Positions 48,525 to 59,290 of a stretch of DNA of 64,000 nt are shown piece by piece. The stretch's first letter is position 1; each line of letters starts with the position of its first letter. The translations under genes and the position numbers were made by a program. This DNA is from Centropus unirufus (Eukaryota > Chordata > Aves > Cuculiformes > Centropidae). Location of the stretch: NCBI GenBank assembly GCA_013397695.1, contig VYZI01000103.1, positions 2,108,926 through 2,172,925 of the forward strand, given 5' to 3'. The notes beneath the pieces were generated by a model that was not told the DNA's origin, made no database searches, and saw nothing but the letters and a program-made list of their open reading frames with translations.

Positions 48525-51500
48525 CTGCCTCCATGTACAGCCTGTACAAAGGATTTTCAAAGAAAGACAAATACCTCTAAAAGCTGCCCTTCACTCAGTG
48601 TAGTTGGTGGGTGGCAGATACCTCAGCAATACTTCCACAGTGATGTTTGAGATTATTTTAGAGTGCACCTGAAAAGATCTGGGGTATCAGAAGCCTCAGG
48701 TGTGTCCTCCCATTTACCCCCAGAGAACCCCCACATCCTAAAGGAATCGGCAGGCTCAAAGATTTACAAAAGACCCCGCTCTGTACAGCTTCTGCTGTCC
48801 TCAGACAGAACAACTGTTCTGCTAGTATTTTCTGCGCCTGGGCCCACTGGGAACCTGTAGGAAAATCCTGCCTTCCCCCAGCTAGTAATGAGTAAGTGCT
48901 GGAGGCACTTTCCTGTATGTATTGACACTATGTCTTTTGAAGCTGAAGCTCCCACAGTGTATAAAGGCTGTATCCCTGCCTTTGATGCCAAATGAAGGCC
49001 GGGGTCACTGTATTTGACCTCAGTAACTTAAGGTTTGAAATGGAACAAAAAAGAGTCAGTAACCACTAGAAGTGGCCCATGAGGTCTGATCTTGCGTAAT
49101 ACAATACTCTATGAAAAGAGCTTCCAGTGTTGCCAGAGCAAAAAGGAGTGACATACAGCATGGGCAATCTCAAATCTTCACAATAGAAAATTGGGGAAAG
49201 CATATCTATAGAATGACTCAGAGATAAACATCTCCTCTCATCCTATCAGTAAATCCCTCCAGCGTGATGAAATTGCCTCTGCTGGTCTAGTAACAGAATG
49301 TCTAAAGCCATCTGTCAAAATTAGATTTAGTGTGATTTGTTCTTTTTTGCAAAAGGAAATCTCCGTGCACCAAACTTCACAGTGTTTCTAAACTATTTCA
49401 CACCAGAAAGGCCTCCCTCTGTAAAGGGCTCCCACCTCCAGCCTTTGGTATAGTACCTAGCAGTGCTGACTTTCATTTCTTGAATCAATCATTCTTATCT
49501 GGGTGATGATGCTTCATTGGGTTGTGGCATTATGCCATCCCATTTTCCATAAGCCAGCGTGCAGACACAAGAAGACTGGATTACTGGCCAAGTGTTGAAC
49601 AAGGAGAAAATCAGCAGGTCTAATGTTGAAATTATTGATATTGTTTTAAAGTGGTCTAGTAAATGCAGTGGAATCATCCCAGTCATCTCAGTCAGAGCAA
49701 TCAAAATAGTCATTAAAGCTTAATAAAGTTGAGTGATTCATCTTTTGCTGTAATATTTTCAAATAATTATCCTACTTAAGATTTAAGCTCCTTGAGAGTG
49801 CAAAGTCTAGCCAGAAGTGAGTCTGAATCCAGTGCTATCTCCAGCCCCCTACTCTCTCCTAAACTTTGTACCTTTTATTCCTGGTAATACTGCTTTGCAG
49901 TACTGAGATTTTCAAGCCCATTGATGAGTACTGTAGATGTTCAAGCAATTGCAAAATCCAGACGGACTCTTGGCCTAGATAGTCCAGGATCTTCCCTCCA
50001 ACCCCTCCCTGTACCCTGCTGGTGGCACACGCCCAGTATCCAGTGCTTCTGGGGAATGCGACAACCCTGTCACACACACAGTGATGCAAGGCAGAATACA
50101 GTACAGAGACATGCAGACGTGGAAGCTAGCCAGATGCTGCCTCCAATGTGCTCTAATGCAGATCTTCTCGTTTATTCTGTCTGGCAGGTGTTTACTTCCA
50201 AATGTTGATTAAAACTTGGAGCAGTTTTCTGCCCAGAAGAGGATATAGCCGTGCACCGTGACTCTCTGGTACAGCAGATGGTAACAATGACTGTTGGGGC
50301 TTAGTCAATGGTTGGGTGTTTCCAGAGCCTCAGGTTTTTCTATTGCTTGACTGAGTCCCTCTTCATGGCTATTCACTTTTGAACGAGATTTATTTAGAAG
50401 GGGGAAAATATGGTCACAAGAAGGCAGGGGCTTAAAGGTGGGTCCTTATTTCTACCTGCAAGGGCAACAATACAAAAACTCAGCAGGTTAGCTATTATAT
50501 CTGTGTATTAAATAAAAGGCATTCACTATAAGGAGAGTGGGTGCAGTTACTTCAGTTCAGCTGATATACACTCGTTAAGCTGTAGTAACTAATTTACTTG
50601 CAATTGTTTCTCAAAGCCCTGAATAAGAGCCTTACAAACTGTTAATGCCATACCTTCCTTTCCTTGGCACAGAAAGAAGGGCTAAGACACTGATTTACCA
50701 GAGGCAGGAGAAGCAGTCTTGGTAAAAAGCCGAACGATTAAAAATTATGCTTTAGATCCCTCCTAGCCATTTCATGTTTTTCTCAGCTCAAGCAGGAATT
50801 GAAATCTTAAGAAATATTGGTCACAGGATCAAAATATACTTTTCAAATTTTTCTTGCTGTGTTATGTGTTATCCCTGGTGATGGATCACTGGACAATGTT
50901 CCTGTATCTATGTCACTCTCATGGAGACTTCCACCACAAGGAATCATATGTGCCTTCTTTGTGCTCAAGCTGAAACTGTATTACTTGTAAGGAATCTGTC
51001 AGTAAGGTGAGGATTTTAACAATGGAAGTGTTTACCAAGCAGTGAGATCTGGCATCTCAAGAAAGACCAGCCAGCTTATCTCCTCCACAGCACTCCAGAG
51101 CGCACAAGAGTCAGGCATATGTCCAGAATCTGAAGTACCAATCAGCTCAGTAGTAATGTGCCCAGCTATTTTGATAATACTTCTAATATACAAGGGCTAA
51201 TAAGTGACTGAAAAGCAGGTGGAGTGGCTTGTTCAGACTCCACCTCAGCCATTCTGCTGTCTGCTGTCACTGAGGCACCAGCATGACTGGGTATTATTAA
51301 CCACTTAAAGCTCTTTCCTTGCACTGATAGCAAGTTATTCAGAACCGTGTTGCTCTCTTCTGAGTGAAGTAGAGAAAATATGTGGAGAAAACAGGCTTTG
51401 GATTGCTTTATTTCCTGAAGGCTCCACCAAAATCGAACTGCCTGTGAAATATTTTCTACTAAGAATAAGAGAGAAATTTGCTTTAAATCATCCTGGCAAG

Positions 51501-53261
51501 GTGCTTTAAATCCCTAACCTAGACAGTCAGATGTATCTCTCTTACCCAGGCAATCAAAGACTCAAATATAAGGTATCTTTCTTTGAGAGCTGTGCATCCA
51601 ATCTGCTATTCCACAATTATCTCATGTTTGTGGTATTGGACTGATAAAGCAGAAAAACATTATTGTCTCATGGGGAGCATATACTCCTTGATACCCAGCC
51701 AGAGAGCCTTGCTTTTCACCCAGGAGATGGCATCTTTAGGGGTAGGATGGAAAATCTATTTCTGGATAAAACTGGTGTCTGAAATTCCAGAGCTTTGTGT
51801 TAAGAAAGAACTAAGATATATCCATTTAGTTCATACAAGAAGTAAAGCAGCACTTAAATGAATTGTAGATATCTAGCTTTCCAATGATGAGCTATGTTCA
51901 TTCTTGAAAAACACTGCATTCAGAGTGAAAGTCTCTTAAGCCAGCCCTTGAATGCATCCATTTCTGCATTTCAGTGCCTAAATATTTGCTATTTCCCACT
52001 CAGGGCTGCTGACATGACATTAACTTCCTGCAAACATTCCCTGAAATGGCAGTCTGGGGACATTCAACAAAAGGCTTAGTCTGGTTTATAGAACTGAGCA
52101 TGCCTGGGCTCTGATGATTGAATCAGCAAGAGAAAGCTTTAGGTCCATTGTTTTCACACAATTATTTTTTTACTTTGCACAACATGTGACTCTGCCGGCT
52201 GGTTGCTGCATAAAGGCTGTTCTAGAGCAGTTTTAGGGTTTGCTCTTCATTTTCAAATGTAGGGAAAGGTGGCAAAAACCAGCTGAAGACAGTACTTCAA
52301 GATTAGAACTTAGGATAATTTTATTGCATATTCCATGAGGGGATTTGCTAGGTAGTCTCTATCCTTGTGCCTTGATTTTTCTCCCTCCATACGATGGGAG
52401 AAACACATATCAGCTCCCGTAGTTCTGACTGATGTTGTCCCAGCACATGTGATTTTTTTTTCTCTTACCAAGAGACAGAACATCTTGTTGAAATTTACCT
52501 CCACCATGAGGTGGGGAGAAAATGCATAGTTTGGGAGATTCAACAGGAACAGAAGACACCAACTTTCTTCCTCCCTGATAACCACCATGGAAGGGAAATA
52601 ATCTTTATTCCATAGATGAGTGACTGCATCATGCAAAGTACCAGGAAATCTTTGGCCAAGCAACAGCAGAAAGGTGGCACGGAAGTATTTCTCCTGTTCA
52701 CACTGAGCTGCCTTCCCATGGAGTCTGCCGTTTTTTTTTTTCAAGAAGCAGAGGCAGCTCTAGGTGATGCCAGAGAATTTACCCAGACAATTCCACAAGA
52801 ACAGAGAGAATTGTACCAGGAACTGCATGCCCAATATTTATGTTCCAGGAAGAGAGGAGAAGAGAGAGACCTTAGCAGTGCTCCTCATCCCTTCCTCTTC
52901 CTGTATCTTGAGCTTCCATATAGTGGTGTCTGTTTATTTGACAGAAGCCAGAAAATTTAAACAGTTAGTTTAAAATTAGATAGAAATCCCCTAGGGGAAT
53001 GATGAAATAGAAACATTGTAGATAGTTACACTTATGATGCATGTTCACTTAGTCAAGGAGTCACAAAGACGAATGCAGTGGCTTGTTTATCACTCACTAA
53101 GTGTATGTAAACGCTTTGATGAAGTGACATGAGCATGATGTGCCACTTGCTCACAGTCTGCAGAGACTGCACACTCCAGTACACCATGAAACCAGTTATT
53201 TTCATCTCAGGGGTGTGTTGCACCCTGGTTCATGTGGTCTGAAAAAGCTATATTTTTCTAT
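48525..53261. other. Intergenic, no gene seen
   Basis: No supportable gene or repeat. A 144-codon frame on the minus strand (52310-52744) has no recognisable domain. A plus-strand segment after the T-run at 52731 looks partly protein-like but has no donor; see rejected items. Confidence 0.45.
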
Positions 53262-53449
53262 TGTGGAGGTTTGGCCTCAAGGTAACAGCCAAGCTTCCAC
53301 CTAGCCACTTGCTCACTCCCTCCCCCAGCAGGACAAAGGGATAAAATAGGAAGAACAGGAATGAGAAAAGTCATGGGTTGAGATACAGAGAGGGAGACCA
53401 CTTGCCAATTACTGTTGCAGGGAAAACAAAATCAACATTGGAAAACTAA

Positions 53450-53455
53450 TTTATT
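53450..53455 (-). promoter_or_regulatory. LTR polyadenylation signal
   Basis: TTTATT on the plus strand is AATAAA on the minus strand, about 190 bases before the LTR's 3' end. It is in the expected place between U3 and U5. Confidence 0.5.
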
Positions 53456-53679
53456 GCCAAATTAAATTGCAATTGCTAATTTGGGTAGGGGGAAACGAAA
53501 AAAAGCCCCCAAAATTAAAACATTACTTGTTATCCTGCCTTACCCAGGCTCAACTTCACTCCTTCATTCCAGACTCCTCTACCATTACCAGGTAGTGTAG
53601 GGAGTATGGGGGATTATGGTCAGTACATAGTGGTTTCTTTCTGCTGTTCATTCCTCTCTTGTGATTTTCCTCTGTTTTG

Positions 53680-53763
53680 GTGTGGGCTCTCCACGGGCTG
53701 CAGTTCCTGTCAGGAAAATGTGCTCCTGCACGGCTGGTGTGTGGGCTCTCCCATGGGCTGCAG
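53680..53763. repeat. Two degenerate copies of a U3 unit inside the LTR
   Basis: GTGTGGGCTCTCC(A)CGGGCTGCAG at 53680-53703 recurs as a near copy at 53739-53763, 59 bp apart. LTRs of this type carry a larger, variable number of such units (from memory), so this copy seems reduced. Confidence 0.6.
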
Positions 53764-54061
53764 GGGATATCTGTTCTGGTGCCTTGAAACATCTCCTCCT
53801 CCTCCTTGGTGTTCCCTGCTCTTTTTTAAGCCCCCTTCACTCCCTCTCTGGGCATTTTCTGCCCTATCTTAAACACATTTTCACAGAGCTTCTCTCAATT
53901 TGGCTGATGGGCTCAGCCGTGTCCCGCAGTGGGTCTCTTGTGGAGCTGGCTGCAAGTGGCTGCGTTTGGCATGAGGCAGCCCCTGACTTCTTCCCACAGG
54001 GGTCACTCCTGTAGCCATGTCCTGACCCACAACCAAAATCTTGCTACATATACCCAGTACA

Positions 54062-57000
54062 TGTATGCTGGATGTTATGGATCTCCACTAGAAGTACACT
54101 GATTCCTGTGAAAGGCCCAGTAGAGGCAAGGTGCATTTGCCCTGCCCCTTCTGTTAGCTGGGGAAAAATTCCTGCCTGCCTCTAAGTCCTGTTGCAAGCT
54201 AATGTATGTGAAAGAAGGACTCCGGAGCAGACAATCTGGCCCTGAAATAGGTGAAGCGTTGGTCCCAAGGTTTTTGTGAACTTTTTCCCCCACGGATTAA
54301 CCTTGCCATAGTCATCCTCACCGGTTGCTAGGTGATATTTTCTTTATGTGGAGCCGTAACTTTGTATAAGGAGTGGCCTGACCAGTGAAATTTTGAGAGA
54401 AAAAGCACAAGGCACTGTGCACGAGTTAATGAATCCAGTGGAGCAAAGTAGGGTGGAGACAAGAGGAATATGCCAATATCATGAAGGGTATGATGACTGA
54501 ATCATTTTTTTCAAGTTGCCTGGTAGAAAATATGGTAGGAGAACCACGGGTATTTGGATCTGCAGAGAGAGAAGCCTGAAGACTTACTGGCATTTGAACC
54601 TTAGGTACAGTTATCCTCTAACACTTCTTCTTCCACCCTACTTCTTTTTAGCCAGTTTTCAATCTGCCCTTCCAAAGCCATCACATGAGGGAAGGGAGCC
54701 TACCCCTTTGGAACTTCTTTACGCTCTTCTCTCAACCCAAACACCGCTAGTGCAATGGCATGTTTGTGGCAAGGAAACAGTAAATCACTTTTTTTCCACC
54801 CTGAGCTACAAGCTGTGGCAATCAGATCCCTGAGAATTCAGATGACTTCTGCAGCTCAGCTGGAAGGATTAATACGGCAGACTTGAGGGGGTTCCGCTTC
54901 AAATCCCAGCTCCCTTGCCTCCCTAATTACTTCCATGTGTATTTGTGCAAGGCTGCATGTCGTCTGGGGTCTGCAGGTGGCATAGTGACCTTTGGGCTCT
55001 AGGTGGGTTTTCCATGCTTCACCATATGTTACACGAATGAGCCAAGTAGTTAGAAGGCAATTGTAAGCATCCACGGCCAAGCAATCTCTCTCCATACAGT
55101 GACTGATGGATTCTGTTTCTCTATCCTCGTTTCTCCCATTATGCTTTCTCCAGCTGTGAGAGAAGAAGAAATTTCTGGCCTTAGTTTATAATGTTTAATT
55201 AAAAAGAAAAACCCTTGTGCAAAGATAGCTTGTTTCCACAGCTTTGATGTTGGTGCCTGTGGGAAATAGAAGAGTTGGAAGTGCATTCTGGGTAACGAAA
55301 TGCAAATAAGCAACTTAAAAAAGCATTCTCAAATCTCAAAATCAGTATAGCCAGATCAGTATATGTTCCCAGTAAATTCTGTTGTGCTCAGTGCACTTGT
55401 ACCACTCACTGTACAACTTTCTCCAGCTCCTTTAAAAAGCCTTTCCAGAAGTCTCCTCAAATATATTTTAGCTTGTCCTCAGTGAGACAAGTATATTGTT
55501 GTGTGAGTGCTCTGCAGGAAGTGTTGTATTTGCAGGGAAAAAAGAAGCAGCAGTGGGTGCCAAAGTCTGCCCATCAGTGCTGCTAGGGAACACACTGCTA
55601 ATGGGGTCGAGTCTAGCTTTGCAACAACCCCTAATCATTCTTTTCTTTAAATGTAACTAGGTAGCACAACTGCAATTCCTTTTTGGGTTGTTTTTTTCCC
55701 CTTTATCTTCTTGGGGTTTTATTTGACAGGAGAAAAAAAGAAAAAAAGAGATCATGCTCTGTATTTTAGAGAATATGGATAACCTGTCAAGGGCTTTTGG
55801 GTTGAAGGAAGTGGCTTAAAAGAATGGCTCATCTCAGAAGTTTGGAGTGCTGGCTACTGGTTCCAGCGGGATAATTTACATCCACCACTCAAGACTGTGT
55901 TTGTCCTGCCTTATATTTCAGGAGGCCTGGAATAGAAAACATGAAAACTTCTAATTTATGGTTTTCAGCAGTCTCTTTGAATATGTTCTGCTAAGATCTA
56001 TGGTCTAGTTTCACAGGATTTCTTTTTTCAGTTTTGTTAAAATCAACGAAGATGCAGCTTATACACTGAAAATAGATGTATAACGGCTGCCTAAGGAGAA
56101 TACATTTGCTGGATTTGAATCTTTGATACTTTCCCCTGGCTCTTCCCTTCTAACTCCTGCTAGATTACCACCATGAGGGATAAGGCTGAATGAGAAGCCA
56201 TTGCCCACTCTGTCAGGATTGCTCTTCAGGCAATAGACCGTTCCTCCAGACCCTGTCACTGTGTTGTTCAAGCCTTCTTGCATTTGCGCTTTCTCTGAGT
56301 CTCTTTTTCTTGTGAACCACCAGAAAGTTTACCCAAAATGTGCTGCTTGACTTAGATGATCCTCCTTTTGCACTGCAGAGCAAAAGGAAGTCGGGATGTC
56401 CGAGCGTTTGACCTTTTCAACTACTCCTCCAGCTCTCTGCTGGGTCCTGTTGGGTAGGGCCAACCCTCTGGCTTTCCTGTCCAAATCTCCTCTGTGCTGC
56501 CAGGGGTCGTGACTGGTCTCAAGAAGATGGGGCATGGGAGGTGAATCTGAATAGATGTCAGGAATAGCCAGCAATTTCCAACAATCTCAATGTGCTTTTG
56601 CAGGTGCTCAGTAGCAGAGGAGGGTTCCCAAAGAAGTCTGTGCTGTCTATGATGACAATCATGGGTGCAGCGTCTGTGGCTGCGCTGATCTGCCAGGTTT
56701 CCTTCTCCTCATCATAGCTGTGTCCTTTCTTTGAGCAAGCAAGGTCGTGAGTCCCCCTTTGCTTTAGGATTTCTTCTTTCTGGCATGCTAGGACAGATGC
56801 AACTGATCAGTGAGCCCCATGAGTGGGAGTGCTGACAACTTTCCAATGGTATAAAGGAAGAATCCTCACGGATGTGAAGTGATTCAGGGCCCTCCATGAG
56901 ATGTACTGTGGTTACTGCTATGATGGTTTACAGAAGTCCTTTATCTAGTGTTGTTCATCCAGACTGCATGCGGTGGTACAGTGCATCAGTTTGCATGGGG

Positions 57001-59165
57001 AAAATTGAATGACTCAAGGTCACACAAGCTTTCTTCCCTAAGACTCCAATTGAGGCACTTTCCCACATTCCCTAGGGGCTCAGCAGTGGGGACAGTCAAA
57101 AAACTGGCCCCAAAAATCACTGTTGAGGCACTGTAATGATCTGTTCAATACAGCCCCAGATCACAGGTACTCTCTGTTCTGTGGGGTATCAGACTCCCCT
57201 CTCCTCTCACAGACCAGATGGGATACTGGTGATTCCTTGATTGTATTTATGGGTAGGCTGAATTGGAGAGAACATGTGCAGAGGACAGTGTCTGAGTAGA
57301 TTAGGACCGCTTCAAGCCATTTGTTTTCAAATATACCACGTTTGGTTTGGGCCATGTGGGGATTGTTTGATAAAGGAAGAACCATACTAATTGAATTCAC
57401 TGGGTCAATGGCAGTTCACTACGGGGGGAGGGCAAGGACTCTGCCAGGGGGCTCTGCTGTTAGGCAGGAAACTCCAAGAGTTTGGCTTTTTATCCCAGCA
57501 AAACTCATGGGTCCTGATCCCTCATGCAACAGTGGGGAGCCCACTGCCTAAGATGCTCACTGCATCGTAAAGGGTTTTGCCTGATGCAGGAGGGTAAAAT
57601 GAGCTTAGGCTGTGTCTCTGAGCTGCTAGTCCCATTTGTCCCAGTCCTCTCTCCCAGTAAACCTTAGCAAAAGGAGTCTGGTATCTGGGGAGGAGTAGGT
57701 CCCCTTCCAGACTTGCTTAGCACAAAGGCTCTGTATCCCTGCACTAGTTGTGGAGAGGGTGCGCCAATGAATGGGAAAAAATCAGGCAAATGGGAAAGAT
57801 AAAAAACAAGTGAGTGCCTCTATTGGAGACTGGAGATGGGTTCACTATGACTAGAAGCAAGAGGTGACGGAAATAATTATTACAAAAAAATCAATGAGAA
57901 TAGCAGCTTTCATTTATTTGTTGGAAATTGCCACAGGCTATGTTCAAGGGAAAAATCTATAGCTCTGCGTGTGTGTTCTAGTGGGGAATATTCCAGCTGC
58001 CCCAGTAACCTCTCTTAATAGTTCCCACTGGCTCCAGGGGAGGCTGGCAGTGTTGACTGAGCACGACTCTAGTATGATGTGATTGCCCTACAAATGGGAA
58101 GCGAGTGGAGGAGCAACGGGGAGTCCTTAATTACTTCCACAGAATATAAATCCATGATGGCTTTGACAGCTTCTGGAGCTGAAAGCAGTATCCCACTGCC
58201 TGGCACACCTCTCATCAGAGAACAGCTGGCTGTAGTCGCACTTCCATCAATACCACCATCAGTGCTCTGAGAGGAAAGGGAGAAGCAGGAATACGTGACA
58301 CTTAATGGAAAAATTGCCTATCAGCTACAGCACGGCTGGACTCACAGATCTTGAGGTTATGACAACACCTGAATTTCAGTTAATTGCTATACCTTTCCTC
58401 CTTGGCCTGTGATTTGTGCTCAGTACCTAATGCTCCTGTGGATAAGATGGCATTACATGTTTAGAGAGGATGTCTTATTATTGTAAAGTCATGCAAGAAT
58501 GTAATGATATTGGTCACCCGTTCAGTGGAGACTCAGACTCAGTAAAGAGGCAGATTCAATTAATCTTCAGGACAAATCCTGGAAGATGGGAAGTCATGAG
58601 TGTGTACTCCTTTTCCTCTTCCATAACTGCCTTTTATAGTTATCCTGCTAAAGGAAGCAAGCTTTAATGAACATGCCTGATTGATGAGGAAACCCATTGT
58701 ATACAGGAAAACAACAGTTCCTCCTGCCTACTTTGGGAGCAGTTCCAACTTCTTCAGGTACACTCACATATTCCAGTACATATATTCAGGTAGGTATAAT
58801 TGTTTTGATTGTCTTATTTTGGGTTCAAACGATGTGTTATGACAAAGCATGTGTATCACCTTATGGTGTATGCAAGACATTCTTGAGGCAGAACAGCAAT
58901 AGGTGCAGCAAATGTTGGTGTAGATATGCCCCAGTATCTATCATGATTAAAGACAGCGGAATCTGACTGGTGCCTGCTGTTTGAAGAGCACTTCAGTGCA
59001 GCCTCTAGGAGCAGCAGTCGTTTCCAGTTGATAGTATTAGCGGCTGCTTGGAATCCTAGATCACGATTCCTGCTACAGGAAAAGGATCTTGCTATTAGCC
59101 TGAAGAAATCATTTAAATAACATCTACTCTCAACATACAGGAATGCTTATGTCATCCAAGGATTT
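54062..59165. other. Intergenic, no gene seen
   Basis: No supportable gene or recognised repeat. A short A/G-rich run (GAGAAAAAAAGAAAAAAAGAG) lies near 55731. Frames of 60-105 codons are scattered on both strands. Confidence 0.5.
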
Positions 59166-59290
59166 AACCAGGTTGTTTTTTCCTGGTCATCCATGCATTC
59201 AACAAGGCTGTTTTTTCCTGGTCATCCAGGTATCCAACCAGGTTGTTTTTTCCTGGTCATCCAGGTATACAACCAGGCTGTTTTTTCCTG
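59166..59290. repeat. Minisatellite, 35 bp unit, 3.6 copies
   Basis: Units start at 59166, 59201, 59236 and 59271, each exactly 35 bp, the last one partial (20 bp). All contain GTTGTTTTTTCCTGG or GCTGTTTTTTCCTG. Units differ by a few substitutions and no indels. In each unit ACCAGG (ACAAGG in copy 2) faces CCTGGT across a 9-base T-rich loop, so each can fold into a small hairpin. Such arrays are often polymorphic in copy number. Confidence 0.95.

Larger units (their letters stand above)
53262..54061 (-). mobile_element. Solo LTR of avian ERVL-like retrovirus
   Basis: On the minus strand this 800 bp unit starts TGTACTGGGTATATGTAG and ends CCAAACCTCCACA, so it has the TG...CA ends of an LTR. 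The order of blocks follows an abundant avian LTR family as I remember it: CTACAGGAGTG..CCTGTGGGAAG near the start, a region with GGGCTGCAG units, AATAAA (53450-53455, minus strand), then a C/T-rich U5 with GGAGTGAGCAAGTGGC (53304-53319). Two copies of a GTGTGGGCTCTCC..GGGCTGCAG unit remain at 53680-53703 and 53739-53763. No internal retroviral sequence adjoins either side, so it is a solo LTR left by recombination between two LTRs. The flanking 5-mers TCTAT and TGTAT match at four of five positions. Confidence 0.85.

Noticed and set aside
52310..52744. 144-codon frame on the minus strand
   Set aside because: No domain, no promoter or splice context; low-complexity T-run at its start.
52745..52851. 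Plus-strand segment after a T-run reading EAEAALGDAREFTQTIPQEQ and on
   Set aside because: It looks protein-like and follows an acceptor-like TTTCAAG, but no GT donor follows and the frame runs into ordinary sequence. There is not enough to call an exon.
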